From: Shewanella donghaensis
Lineage (GTDB): Bacteria; Pseudomonadota; Gammaproteobacteria; Enterobacterales; Shewanellaceae
Direction of reading: 5' to 3'
Assembly: GCF_007567505.1 (NCBI RefSeq)
Contig: NZ_CP041783.1
Span: 3,782,001 to 3,846,000 of the forward strand
DNA: 64,000 nucleotides
Shown here: in pieces, positions 48,820 to 57,810 of the stretch
Position numbering within the stretch: position 1 is the stretch's first letter
Layout: each line of letters starts with the position of its first letter
Made by a program: the position numbers and the translations under genes
Notes under the pieces: model-generated
Seen by the model: only the letters and a program-made list of their open reading frames with translations
The model's database searches: none
What the model was told of the DNA's origin: nothing

Positions 48820-49344
48820 TTAACCCATTTCAACCAAGCTACAGGCGCAAATATTGGTGCTAGGTAAAAAATACAACAACACCGTACTTTGTTCTGTGTT
48901 TCGTTTGGCGATTTGTATCGTGAAGTTATAAACACCTTCTTTGGCGATATTTCTTTTGGCAAACGCTTTTAAATGACTCGCATGCAATGGCAGTTCAAGA
49001 TCACTGTTATGTCGGATTAATTCACTGTGGGATAAATTTAACACGTAGATATCTTTTTCTTTATAGGCACTAAGAATATCGCCACTTAAATGCAGTGTCG
49101 CAATCGGTGTCCCATCGATAGTGAAATAACGATAGCTAATGCTTGCGGAGCGCTTTTGTAAAGTGAAATCAGCAATAAGTGAATGGTGTTCAATCATTTG
49201 GGTGCTAGGGTTTGTTGCCACTAATTCATTTCGACAAGATAGTGCCATATGAACTTCAGTAGCTTTAATATGCTGATAGGTAATGAAGATACTAATCAGC
49301 ACGAGTAGGGCGCTGATGAGTCCAATTAGAATTCGATTAGTCAC
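48820..49344 (-). CDS. Membrane-anchored partner of the ToxR-like regulator
   Basis: 174 residues with one N-terminal membrane helix (ILIGLISALLVLISIFITY) and a periplasmic domain ending ICACSLVEMG, which contains two nearby cysteines. Its start overlaps the stop of the winged-helix gene by 8 bases, so translation is coupled. The arrangement copies toxR-toxS and tcpP-tcpH, where the small partner stabilises the regulator. No sequence family recognised; the ToxS-like role is inferred from layout. Confidence 0.7.
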   Translation of the reverse strand: MTNRILIGLISALLVLISIFITYQHIKATEVHMALSCRNELVATNPSTQMIEHHSLIADFTLQKRSASISYRYFTIDGTPIATLHLSGDILSAYKEKDIYVLNLSHSELIRHNSDLELPLHASHLKAFAKRNIAKEGVYNFTIQIAKRNTEQSTVLLYFLPSTNICACSLVEMG

Positions 49345-50086
49345 AGAGTGATACCTCGTCTAACCATTTTTCAGAGATAAAATTGGGACTTAAACTGAAG
49401 TCACTGGTTTTAATATTTCGCATGAGTGAATCGCCATTCTGCTTGCGGCCTGCCATGGATATATTGAAGACCTGCATGTCATTAGAGTATGCAAGAAATA
49501 CTTGTGACCAGGGCAAATAATGACATTGATTGAGCGCTGCTATGATCCGTTGTTCAACCGGAATATCTTGCTGCATGGTTATTGTTGGTGACTCCAGCCA
49601 GGTTAGCTCAATATCTTGATTATTTATTAGTGTGACCGTTCTGGAGTTTTTAATCGGTGTTTCTGCAGGTTTAAATAAGATGTATTTATGCATTGCAGCA
49701 ACCGAAATGGTCGTCACCAACAGCATCATCAACACACTATAAAGTGCGTGTTTACGATATTTGTTTGACCTTTGTATCCAGCTGGCTTTTGGCGGGGCAA
49801 TATTAAGTCGGTATCCTTTTCGAGGAATTGTTTCAATCAGCTCTGCATGATCTTCACCAAAATATTTCCGCAAGGTAAATACGGCTTTAGACACGGCAGA
49901 CTCACTCATCACAGCCGAATGCGAACCAGCACAAGCTAACTGGCCCTTGGTCATTATCTGATTAGGGTGGCGGCTCAATTGCTCTAAAACCTGGCTTTCA
50001 GTACGCGTAAGGCGAAGACAACTTTGTGATTCAGTATTGAGTATTTGGTTGTTAGCAATATCAAATTCAAAGATGTCAATTTGCAT
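49337..50086 (-). CDS. ToxR/CadC-like membrane-spanning winged-helix regulator
   Basis: 249 residues. Cytoplasmic Trans_reg_C winged helix at 1-100 (RLTRTESQVLEQLSRHPNQI, 'SAVSKAVFTLRKYFGED', IETIPRKGYRL), membrane helix at about 117-135 (YSVLMMLLVTTISVAAM), periplasmic sensor domain to the end with Cys at residues near 195 and at the C-terminus (SLCD). Such proteins bind DNA while anchored and sense periplasmic signals. Forms an overlapping operon with the 174-residue partner, and is divergent from the Tat-exported cytochrome, its probable target. Confidence 0.88.
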   Translation of the reverse strand: MQIDIFEFDIANNQILNTESQSCLRLTRTESQVLEQLSRHPNQIMTKGQLACAGSHSAVMSESAVSKAVFTLRKYFGEDHAELIETIPRKGYRLNIAPPKASWIQRSNKYRKHALYSVLMMLLVTTISVAAMHKYILFKPAETPIKNSRTVTLINNQDIELTWLESPTITMQQDIPVEQRIIAALNQCHYLPWSQVFLAYSNDMQVFNISMAGRKQNGDSLMRNIKTSDFSLSPNFISEKWLDEVSLCD

Positions 50087-50618
50087 TTAGAGCACGCCTC
50101 AATAAAAGTCTATAAACAGCTTACTGCAATTAATCTCTCACAAACATTCGGTCAATCACAGTTTAAGAATGCTACTTTTAAATAAATGCTAAATCTTAGT
50201 TAATTACTTTGTGAAGCCACTGAGATCTTTTGCTCATTTCAATACCAAACAATAAATTTATCTAAGGATTAATAGGGTATGTGATCTGTATCACGTTTCT
50301 TTAGGTGTAATTGTTTCGGTAATATCACGTAATTAGTATTACATGCTTATAAATTCATATGTATGGTGTTAAGCGCTAGTATTTTGTCTCTTTATGGTTT
50401 TTTATTCTGCATTCATTCGTTTTTTCTAATGGAAGGTTTTTGCTAAATATTACTTTGAGCTAGCTCTCAATCACATTTTTATGATCTGTCATTCTTAACT
50501 CAAGCGCAAAGCAGCATTGAAATCTGAATCAATTATTTAACTTTTAATGCAGCACTCCCAGTTTCGAATACTCAACTTTAATGTTGAGCAGTAAATATAA
50601 AAATAGAGGCAATTAATC
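50087..50618. promoter_or_regulatory. Divergent promoter region with CRP-like site
   Basis: TGTGA-TCTGTA-TCACG (50280-50295) matches the CRP pattern. Otherwise AT-rich, with no further gene. This 532-base region separates the ToxR-like operon from the cytochrome operon. Confidence 0.55.
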
Positions 50619-51428
50619 ATGAAAACACTAAATAGAAGACAGGCGATTAACCGTATCATTGGTATTTCAACAGCGGCAGCGGGAACAGCTCTTGTTGCTA
50701 ACCCTGTAATCGCAGCAGTAACAAATGCAACAGGAGATTGGACATTAGAAGTGGGCACCAGATTAGCTTACGCCAAACTCGATCCTATGGTTGTGGCCAA
50801 GCGTGCGTATGAAACAGGTAACGGTTGTATGTACCAGGTGTTTGATAGCATCATTCAAAGCCTTGCTGAATCAGGTTCAGTAGATGCTGAGAAGTTTGCT
50901 CAAATTCCTACTGCGATGGCGCATTATGGCTATGCAGGCATGTTAGGTGAAGGTACGGTTTGCGGTAATATTAATGCGACAGGCATGTTAGTGAATTTGT
51001 TATCTATTAATGGTGAATCAGCTAATGCCATTTTAAGCCAAACCATGCGCTTTTATGAGCAAGAAGCATTACCATTTCAGACCGCTGAATTTATTGAAGG
51101 TATCGGTGCAGATATGACAGAAACCCTTGCTCAAGTAGGTACGCCTACAGCGGCAAACACCATGCTATGTCATAGCTCAATCAGTCTTTGGGCTAGTGAA
51201 AATGGTAAATCATTTAGCCAAAAAGGTATGCGCTGTAAACAACTTTCAGCTTCAGTGGTATATGAAATAGTCACCATGCTTAACAAAGCATTTGATGGTG
51301 AAACTGTCATGGATCATCCAACTTCTGATACCACTCAAAGTTGTCAATCATGTCATACCTCTGAGTCAACATTTGCACCAAGTGTTAAAACGAATATGTC
51401 ATGTACTACCTGTCACGGCGGCCATTAA
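50619..51428 (+). CDS. Tat-exported C_GCAxxG_C_C / split-Soret-like diheme cytochrome
   Basis: 269 residues. A twin-Arg signal (NRRQAINRIIGISTAAAGTA, consensus RR but with QA after it) sends it folded to the periplasm. The main domain has the C_GCAxxG_C_C cysteines: 'TGNGCMYQVFDSI', 'GYAGMLGEGTVCGNINATG', LCHSSISLW and RCKQLS. The C-terminus adds two c-haem sites, CQSCH and CTTCH. This matches split-Soret-type cytochromes. A Tat route for a c-type cytochrome is unusual, since most use Sec. A lipoprotein gene follows 17 bases later. Electron partner unknown. Confidence 0.82.
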   Translation: MKTLNRRQAINRIIGISTAAAGTALVANPVIAAVTNATGDWTLEVGTRLAYAKLDPMVVAKRAYETGNGCMYQVFDSIIQSLAESGSVDAEKFAQIPTAMAHYGYAGMLGEGTVCGNINATGMLVNLLSINGESANAILSQTMRFYEQEALPFQTAEFIEGIGADMTETLAQVGTPTAANTMLCHSSISLWASENGKSFSQKGMRCKQLSASVVYEIVTMLNKAFDGETVMDHPTSDTTQSCQSCHTSESTFAPSVKTNMSCTTCHGGH

Positions 51429-51445
51429 TTGCTGGGAGTATTAAC

Positions 51446-51949
51446 ATGAAAAACTTTAAACTTTGTAGTGTCATCAGCTTGAGCACAGTATTGCTGTTTG
51501 GCTGTGGTAGCTCTGATGACGACACCGTAGTCGATCCAATCGATCCGCCGGTGGAGCCACCTGTTATCGTTACTACCGTTAATATTGATGAAACGGCGAC
51601 GCTTACAGCTGCGGTGCAATCCGTAGATGCTGAAAAAGGAACGATTATAGTTAAACTGACCGGTGATGAAGCTAAATCAGTGACAGATGCCACAGGATTT
51701 AACTTGATGATGATCGGTTATCCTGCAGCAGGGAAGTCGTCAACCAAATATAGCCTAGGCTGGCATCAAGCGACCCATGCTAATTGTATTGAAGCTGAAA
51801 CTTGCTTGATGGATATTAATGAAGCTGAATCAGGCTTATACCAGTTAACTTTTGATGATGTTGATTGGAAAGATGGGGTTGAAACATACCGTGTTGCGCT
51901 AGAGGTAAAAGGTGAAAAGGCGCACCATGAATTAATCTTTATGGATTAA
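51446..51949 (+). CDS. Lipoprotein of unknown function
   Basis: 167 residues from ATG 51446 (GGGAG site at 51434-51438): lipobox LLFGCGSS, an Asp/Pro/Val-rich linker (DPIDPPVEPPVIVTT), then a beta-rich domain with two cysteines (ANCIEAETCLMD). Same operon as the split-Soret-like cytochrome. No family recognised; a periplasmic partner of the cytochrome is plausible. Confidence 0.78.
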   Translation: MKNFKLCSVISLSTVLLFGCGSSDDDTVVDPIDPPVEPPVIVTTVNIDETATLTAAVQSVDAEKGTIIVKLTGDEAKSVTDATGFNLMMIGYPAAGKSSTKYSLGWHQATHANCIEAETCLMDINEAESGLYQLTFDDVDWKDGVETYRVALEVKGEKAHHELIFMD

Positions 51950-52026
51950 GCTATTGTTATCTCAATTTTAGATTTAATAGGAAAGTAAGCCTCTATTAAT
52001 AATGAGAAATTAGATCGTAATCTTTT

Positions 52027-52102
52027 GTTATACATGTTTTTCGTATAACGGTGACATCATCATCACCCTTGTGGCTACTTGTAATAAGTAGCCATTTTTT
52101 TT
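52027..52102 (+). terminator. Hairpin cluster and terminator of the cytochrome operon
   Basis: GTTATAC/GTATAAC (52027-52033, 52043-52049), then GGTGA/TCACC, then the terminator TGGCTACTT (52072-52080) with AAGTAGCCA (52086-52094) and a T8 run. Confidence 0.8.
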
Positions 52103-52140
52103 ATTGATTCAATTAGCTTTAAGTGTTGAATAACTGCTGA

Positions 52141-52533
52141 TTATGAAAATTGCGGCAGAAAAGTATCAATGGTTCTTTGAATGGAATCAGGCATGATTGG
52201 TTTGGTGAGATAATCATCTGCGCCAAGTTTTAATGCGAATTGTTGATCTGAATTCTCAACTAAAGAGCTGACGACAACTACAGGCGTTTTTGCTGTCTCA
52301 GGTTGATCTCGAATAAACTTAATCACTTGGTAGCCATTGATATTAGGCATGGTGATATCGAGGAAAATTAAATCAGGGCGCACCGTTGACAGGATTTCGA
52401 TGGCGGCATCACCTGAGTTTGCTGTCATAACGAGGTGTTCATCACCCAATATTGCCAGTAAAAGACCCGTACAAACGGGATCATCATCAATGACCACTAT
52501 CTTCGCTTTATCCATTTTATGCCTCATTAACAA
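52141..52533 (-). CDS. Single-domain response regulator (CheY-like)
   Basis: 130 residues, only a receiver domain: acidic pair VIDDDPVC, phosphoacceptor in 'PDLIFLDITMPNINGYQV', Thr/Ser position VVVSSL, Lys in DYLTKPIMP. No output domain, so it likely passes phosphate or binds a partner protein. Orphan: no kinase adjacent. Residues MLMR before MDK may not be translated. Confidence 0.9.
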   Translation of the reverse strand: MLMRHKMDKAKIVVIDDDPVCTGLLLAILGDEHLVMTANSGDAAIEILSTVRPDLIFLDITMPNINGYQVIKFIRDQPETAKTPVVVVSSLVENSDQQFALKLGADDYLTKPIMPDSIQRTIDTFLPQFS

Positions 52534-52604
52534 GTAGATGCTGTCTGCATTGTATTCAAATTATAGCGCAAAGCTAGCCTTCTAAAATAGACAATATATT
52601 AAAA

Positions 52605-52640
52605 AGCCCCAAACACGCTATAAAGATGGTGTTTGAGGCT
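52605..52640 (-). terminator. Terminator of the 60-residue gene
   Basis: AGCCCCAAACAC (52605-52616) with GTGTTTGAGGCT (52629-52640), one mismatch, T5 run on the minus strand. Confidence 0.75.
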
Positions 52641-52677
52641 AATTATGACTCAGTAGTTAAAATCACGAATATGAGTT

Positions 52678-52860
52678 TTAGAAAGCGGCAATATTAGTTA
52701 GATGCGCTTCAAGCTCTTCTTCCGTAGTCGGGGCAATTTCGAGTTCGAAAGAGAGGGGATTACTTCCATTAAGCATAAACACTGACTTTTTGTCGTGATT
52801 ATAATGAAACCATCTTCCATTAATACACAGTTCTGTATAGCAGTTTGGTAGTAATTCCAT
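52678..52860 (-). CDS. Small hypothetical protein, 60 residues
   Basis: Product begins MELLPNCYTELCINGRWFHY and ends in an acidic helix (TEEELEAHLTNIAAF). An AGGTG ribosome site precedes the ATG and a terminator follows, so it is a real gene. The Cys/Trp-containing N-terminal beta part looks like a tiny WW- or DUF-type fold. No family recognised. Two regulator-like boxes (CRP at 52963, FNR at 53010) lie within 165 bases upstream. Confidence 0.65.
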   Translation of the reverse strand: MELLPNCYTELCINGRWFHYNHDKKSVFMLNGSNPLSFELEIAPTTEEELEAHLTNIAAF

Positions 52861-52962
52861 TGGTACACCTTTGTATTTATATCAGTAGGGCTAAGGGTCT
52901 AATCGATTCTCTATTCATAATTCAATTTTATGTGACTCATGCAGGATGTTTTAAATAGCCTA

Positions 52963-52978
52963 TGTGATGCAGGTCACC
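52963..52978. promoter_or_regulatory. CRP-like site
   Basis: TGTGA-TGCAGG-TCACC, 103 bases upstream of the 60-residue gene and 334 upstream of the solute-binding protein gene. Confidence 0.5.
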
Positions 52979-53009
52979 CTTATAAGACCTTAAATGTCTT
53001 AGGGATACT

Positions 53010-53023
53010 TTGATCTAAATCAA
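53010..53023. promoter_or_regulatory. Perfect FNR/EtrA box
   Basis: TTGAT-CTAA-ATCAA matches the FNR consensus (TTGAT-N4-ATCAA) at every half-site base. It lies in the spacer between the 60-residue gene and the divergent solute-binding protein gene. Confidence 0.7.
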
Positions 53024-53311
53024 ATAGGATTAAATTCTATACCGTAAAAAACACTTTTTATAATATAAGATACTGTTTGAGGCTATTTAAAACTCAAAAT
53101 TCAGCGTTTAATGTCAAAGCAAGTTGTTACTGTAGTGTTAAATGTGGCATAGTCAGTTTGTATTAGAGCTTTGATACTTAAATGGCCTATTTTGATTGTT
53201 ATGTACAATTTACTCTTAACTATTGCACTCTATTGTTCTATCTTAAATCTATGATAGTAGTGGGAATAATTTTTATGTGTTTGGTATTGTTTTGAATTTG
53301 TATAGGTTTGG

Positions 53312-54070
53312 GTGAATGAATTGAAAATTAAGACAATATTCTTAAGTATTACTTTTTTACTGTGTTCATTGCCCTCGCTTGCAACGAAAACAAACGAAAC
53401 GAAACTAAAATACAACGTCAATGGTTCCAGTGGTTGGGTACCTTACTACATTCCAAATGAAGCACTGGATTCTGGCATTCTTGGAGAATTGGTGCCTAAA
53501 TTGTTATCAATAGCTGAAATTGAGATAGAAAAGCACAACTACCCACCCAAACGGACCAATCAAGCATTAGAAACAGGCTTACTGGACTTTGATTTTGTCA
53601 GCCCGAGTTGGTTTGCTAACGGTGATATGGGAGCGGAGTTTATTCAATCTGAGCCAGTGCTTAATATCCAAGAAAATATCATTACCCTTAAGAAAAACTC
53701 ACTGGCTTGGGCTGATATTGATAAAATAAAAGATCAGTCAATTGGTACTGTGAGAGGGTATTTATATCATGATGATGACGTTTTCAAACGTGTGGACTTC
53801 ACCTCTGAACAACAACTGATTCTAGCTTTGCATAAAAATAGAGTTGAGGCCGCTATATCAGGAGATTTACCGGCCTTATATTGGGCCAAAAAATTGAACT
53901 TGCCGATTTCATTGGCAGCTGTTCACTCTGACGGAGTATTAGTTATGCGTCTTAGAAAAGAGCATCAGGCGTTAATGCCGCAAATTAATGCGGCTATCGC
54001 AAAGTTAAAAAGTGATGGCACGATTCAGTCATTGGTGCATAAATATACCAATGCAGATTATACTTTGTAG
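53312..54070 (+). CDS. Periplasmic solute-binding protein (SBP_bac_3 type), orphan
   Basis: About 252 residues, signal peptide KIKTIFLSITFLLCSLPSLA. Visible family pattern: an early 'WVPYYIPNEALDSGILGELV', 'RTNQALETGLLDFDFVSPSW', a 'IGTVRGYLY' hinge and 'VLVMRLRKEHQAL'. Start is GTG 53312 or TTG 53321. No transporter genes nearby. A perfect FNR box and a CRP-like site lie upstream, so it may be used under oxygen limitation. Ligand unknown. Confidence 0.8.
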   Translation: MNELKIKTIFLSITFLLCSLPSLATKTNETKLKYNVNGSSGWVPYYIPNEALDSGILGELVPKLLSIAEIEIEKHNYPPKRTNQALETGLLDFDFVSPSWFANGDMGAEFIQSEPVLNIQENIITLKKNSLAWADIDKIKDQSIGTVRGYLYHDDDVFKRVDFTSEQQLILALHKNRVEAAISGDLPALYWAKKLNLPISLAAVHSDGVLVMRLRKEHQALMPQINAAIAKLKSDGTIQSLVHKYTNADYTL

Positions 54071-54131
54071 CGAAAATCGTCGAATCAACACTCATCACTT
54101 TCATATTTTTATTTCTTACGATTTAAGCTCA

Positions 54132-55514
54132 TTATGAGCCAATATTTTTACGGTCAATCTTTTCATGATTCAATTTTTTACGGTCAAAATAATGCTTAGT
54201 CTCCGTAATAATGACATGTCTTAAACCAATAATGGCTATGAGATTAGGTATGGCCATCAAACCATTCACCGTATCTGCAAGCATCCAGATAACATCCAGT
54301 TTTATAAATGCACCCACGGCAATTAAACTTAAAAATGTCAGTTGATAAATTTTAATCCCCTTGTCACCAAGCCTTGCATTCGTTAAGTAATACCAACAAC
54401 GTTCGCCGTAATAATGCCAACCTAGAATGGTGGTAAATGCAAAGCATACCAAGGCAATAGTGACCACATACTGGCCAATGATGACTGAACCACCAGAAGC
54501 AAAAGCTGCACTGGTCATAGCCGCGCCGGCAGTATCACCGTTCCAAACACCAGTAATAATCAACACTAAACCTGTCATGGTACAAATCAAAATAGTGTCA
54601 AAGAACGTCCCCGTCATACTCACTAAGCCTTGCTCAACCGGTTCTTTCGTTTTTGCCGCTGCAGCAGCAATAGGCGCACTACCTAAACCTGATTCATTAG
54701 AGAATACCCCGCGGGCAATACCAATTTGAATAGCTTGGGCTACCGTAGCGCCTAAAAAGCCGCCGGCAGCAGAAATAGGCGTAAAGGCAGAGTGTAATAC
54801 CAATTCAATGGCAGGAACGATTTGATCTGAAAAAGTGAATAGAATCCAAACACAGGCAAGCACATAACCTAAAGCCATTGTTGGCACTAGCTTTTGCGCC
54901 ACATTGGCGATGCGCTTGACGCCGCCTAATGTTACCGCTGCCACCATGATAGTAAGCACAATTGCCGTGCCCCAAGTAGGAACATTAAAGGCGATGTTCA
55001 TTGCATCGCTGATGGCATTAACCTGGGCAAAGGTGCCGATACCAAAGAAAGCGACGCCAACACCAAAAATAGCAAAAATCTTTGCTAACCATTTAAGGCC
55101 AAGTCCTCGCTCAATATAGTACATCGGCCCGCCAGCAATATTCCCCTTGGCATCGGTGGTGCGATATTTAACTGCCAGCATACATTCGGCATATTTGGTC
55201 GCCATGCCGAAAAAGGCTGCTAACCACATCCAAAATAGTGCCCCAGGGCCGCCAATTTTGATGGCCGTTGCCACCCCCACAATATTACCCGTACCGATAG
55301 TGGCCGACAGTGCAGTACATAAGGCGGCAAACGAGGTTAAGTCACCTTTGCCAGTGGCAGGTTTGAACAATAAGCTTAATGCTAAGGGCAGCTTAAGGAC
55401 TTGTAGGAGTTTTAATCTAATGGTGAGATATAAACCGGTACCGACCAACAGGCATAGGGTGATAGGTCCCCAGACAATGGCATTGATATCGGCTAAAAGC
55501 GCTTCAAAATTCAT
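54132..55514 (-). CDS. Sodium:alanine/glycine symporter (AGCS family)
   Basis: 460 residues, about 11 membrane helices, no signal peptide. Family blocks: 'LSATIGTGNIVGVATAIKIGGPGALFWMW' region (short pieces TIGTGNIVGVATA and GPGALFWMW), ECMLAVKYR, 'GGPMYYIERGLG', 'VFSNESGLGSAPIAAAAAKT'. Imports alanine or glycine with Na+. The tandem glycine riboswitch in its leader (55672-55912) argues for glycine as a relevant substrate. GAGGAA ribosome site 6 bases before the ATG. Confidence 0.95.
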   Translation of the reverse strand: MNFEALLADINAIVWGPITLCLLVGTGLYLTIRLKLLQVLKLPLALSLLFKPATGKGDLTSFAALCTALSATIGTGNIVGVATAIKIGGPGALFWMWLAAFFGMATKYAECMLAVKYRTTDAKGNIAGGPMYYIERGLGLKWLAKIFAIFGVGVAFFGIGTFAQVNAISDAMNIAFNVPTWGTAIVLTIMVAAVTLGGVKRIANVAQKLVPTMALGYVLACVWILFTFSDQIVPAIELVLHSAFTPISAAGGFLGATVAQAIQIGIARGVFSNESGLGSAPIAAAAAKTKEPVEQGLVSMTGTFFDTILICTMTGLVLIITGVWNGDTAGAAMTSAAFASGGSVIIGQYVVTIALVCFAFTTILGWHYYGERCWYYLTNARLGDKGIKIYQLTFLSLIAVGAFIKLDVIWMLADTVNGLMAIPNLIAIIGLRHVIITETKHYFDRKKLNHEKIDRKNIGS

Positions 55515-55605
55515 GATATTCCTCGAATATTAAACAACAAAATTAATATGGAGGAGGAAAAGAAATGGCTGATAAGTGGTACTGAAGAATACAGCTAGCA
55601 GAGCA

Positions 55606-55625
55606 TTCTGCCTTGATAAGCAGAA
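55606..55625 (-). promoter_or_regulatory. Possible expression-platform hairpin
   Basis: TTCTGC (55606-55611) with GCAGAA (55620-55625) between the second aptamer and the symporter gene. No U-run, so control of translation start is as likely as termination. Confidence 0.4.
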
Positions 55626-55671
55626 ATTAGGCGCAGCAAAACGACAGTGACCATATATGAATACAGTCATC

Positions 55672-55912
55672 CTCTCCTCTGTCCTTTTGCCTGAGCGTTT
55701 CGCAGCAGTTGAATTGAGTCAACTACCACTTTCGCCTTCGGCGCTGTAATGACATTAAACTAACGAACCGTTAATGCTTACAGTCTCTCCAGAGGCTCGT
55801 CCAGTAACAGTCCTCACCACTAAGTGGCACCTGAAAGAGTGGTCAATAGAATGATAGATACATCATGCTATAAACTTGCCTCGTCGGTGTGGGGTTACTC
55901 CCCACTCTCCTG
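55672..55912 (-). ncRNA. Tandem glycine riboswitch
   Basis: On the minus strand two aptamers follow each other. Aptamer I: GGAGAG (55905-55910), CACCGACGAGGCAAG (55875-55889), CTCTTTCAGGTG (55828-55839), AGGACTG (55808-55814). Aptamer II: GGAGAG (55785-55790), GCGCCGAAGGCGAAAG (55729-55744), CTCAGGCAAAAGGACAGAG (55677-55695). These are the conserved glycine-binding cores. The RNA leads into the AGCS symporter gene about 160 bases downstream. Direction of control (on or off) cannot be read from sequence alone. Confidence 0.93.
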
Positions 55913-56237
55913 CTACCTTCATCCGAACGGATCTTTTGTTTAGGTTTAGCACAGCTATGCTATGAAAAGCTAAACAGAAGGACAGCTAGCATGCGTGAAG
56001 TAAGGTCATCGCTCAAGAGAGCTGTATCACAGTTTTTAAGCCATTGTTTTGGTAATCGTTTAGTGGGTGATTATTTCGCCTAAAAGGGCTGGGTAAAGCT
56101 GTTACTGAGTGGTTTGGTGGATAATAGAAATTGATACTTTTCGTTGAGGGTTATCGTTGGTGAACAATTTATAGGTGTCTAGCGTATTGCCAAGTAGCCT
56201 AATTAGTTTTGCAGCTTATCACCGAGAGGAAGCCAAT

Positions 56238-56591
56238 ATGTCAGACATGAACAAAGCAAATCATGACCAGAGCGTAGATAACTCTTTTAGCCATAATCAT
56301 AATCATAATATTGATAACACCTTTGAGCAGTCTGTCTTCAGTGATAGTCAACCAACAATCATTGGCGTTGCAGACTCAACCCATTACTTGGTGGGATTAG
56401 TGGATGCTGATAACAACTTTTCAGGGTTGAGTGATGGCAATGCGAGTATCGTGGTTAACTCGCTAGCAGAAGCTAAAGCAATTTTACGCAGTCATTACTA
56501 TTCAACGGCCAATGTTGTTTATCAAACCGCTTATGATGAGATGTGTGGTATGTCTTCAAGTGGTCAATATCATGAGACGATTAAGCTTTAA
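56238..56591 (+). CDS. DUF6482-like small protein
   Basis: 117 residues from ATG 56238, which has GAGAGGA 7 bases upstream; the open frame to 56175 is not needed. N-terminal Asn/His/Asp-rich low-complexity part (NHDQSVDNSFSHNHNHN), then a compact domain, 'GVADSTHYLVGLVDADNNFS' and 'SLAEAKAILRSHYYSTANVV', ending YQTAYDEMCGM, which I recall from the DUF6482 family. Function unknown. Lone gene. Confidence 0.72.
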   Translation: MSDMNKANHDQSVDNSFSHNHNHNIDNTFEQSVFSDSQPTIIGVADSTHYLVGLVDADNNFSGLSDGNASIVVNSLAEAKAILRSHYYSTANVVYQTAYDEMCGMSSSGQYHETIKL

Positions 56592-56736
56592 GTGATGCCA
56601 AAGATGAATGAATCCAATTAAAATAAACTATTTTAATTGCTGACTCATTCATCTCGAAGTGTAACTGCAATATTGTATTTCTTAAGCTGAGGCAATTTCT
56701 GCAAGCTTGATTAACTCAATATCATTTATAGCAATG

Positions 56737-57810
56737 CTAACAGCAAGTGTTAATCCGGTTTCTGCCATTGGCTTTAGCTCTATATAGTGCAGTGTCTGCG
56801 GCGCACAATAAGGCATTAGCCGTTCTAAACTGGCCATTTATTTCGCTGGCATAGCCTTGGCTAACGCTAACACTGACAGACGCATCTAAGCCAATATCAG
56901 TATAGGTAAGTGCATTAATGTTTTTTTGAACTAGCTGGGCTATTTGCTTCACTACATGGGGAGTTAAGTTAGGTAAAACGAGCGCAAACTCTTCACCACC
57001 ATAGCGGGCAACTGTGCACTCATTGTTTGGCACAGATACTTTAATGGCGTTAGCTATTTTTTGTAAACAGCGGTCTCCAAGAATATGGCCATACTTATCA
57101 TTGAATGCTTTGAAGTGATCGATATCAATGATAACAACACTGATAGGGCAAGCAGCTTCGATACAGCTTTGCCAATGAGATTTAAGGTTAGTATCGAAAA
57201 TGCGGCGGTTAGCCAAATTGGTTAAACAATCAGTGGATGCCCAGTGATGCAGTTGCTTATATTCAGCGCGAAACTTACTGAGATCGCGAATGATGATGCT
57301 AAATAGTGGTAATCTCATTGGTAGATAACTGACTGAAATTTCCACATCAATGGTGTCACCATTCTCAAGGGTTATTCTTGTTTCAGTGGGTAAATGATTC
57401 AATGGTCTTGGCTCAAGTTTCGATTCAATAATCATTTTTTGATACAAGGTTTTTTGTGGTTCGCATAAATAAGACTGCCATTGCTGGCCGACTAGATTGT
57501 TGCTCGCTTGTTTATCTGCACCGAGTAGTAATGTTCTGGCATGGCGATTTGCCATTTGAATACAGCCACTGTCATCTACCACCAACATGGCTTCCATTAA
57601 ATGATCTACTAAGTTCGACAGTGTATTAACGCTATGGCCTGCCAGAGGGCTGTAATCAGTATTAGGTTTGGCGCTTAATGGTTTACATTGTGACGGCAAG
57701 TTTACGCCTTCTAAGTCACCACGCATTAACGCATCTTTATAAGTTTGAGGTTGTGGCCTATTAGTGCGTGTGCTTTCAAGATCATAAAAGTTGGCTGAAA
57801 GATCTAACAT
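56737..57810 (-). CDS. PAS-GGDEF diguanylate cyclase
   Basis: 357 residues. PAS domain about 65-185 (VDHLMEAMLVVDDSGCIQMAN), then a GGDEF domain (about 195-357): TDCLTNLANRR, 'VVIIDIDHFKAFNDKYGHILGD', catalytic site ARYGGEEFALV, 'AADTALYRAKANGRNRI'. The GGEEF motif is active. No I-site RxxD in the usual place (5 residues before: NNECTVAR), so product inhibition may be missing. Cytosolic; makes c-di-GMP, opposing the HD-GYP protein at 42.3 kb. Signal unknown. Confidence 0.93.
   Translation of the reverse strand: MLDLSANFYDLESTRTNRPQPQTYKDALMRGDLEGVNLPSQCKPLSAKPNTDYSPLAGHSVNTLSNLVDHLMEAMLVVDDSGCIQMANRHARTLLLGADKQASNNLVGQQWQSYLCEPQKTLYQKMIIESKLEPRPLNHLPTETRITLENGDTIDVEISVSYLPMRLPLFSIIIRDLSKFRAEYKQLHHWASTDCLTNLANRRIFDTNLKSHWQSCIEAACPISVVIIDIDHFKAFNDKYGHILGDRCLQKIANAIKVSVPNNECTVARYGGEEFALVLPNLTPHVVKQIAQLVQKNINALTYTDIGLDASVSVSVSQGYASEINGQFRTANALLCAADTALYRAKANGRNRINTCC

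Noticed and set aside
55889..56083. 64-codon open frame on the plus strand
   Set aside because: It runs antisense through the glycine riboswitch leader, has no ribosome site and resembles no protein.
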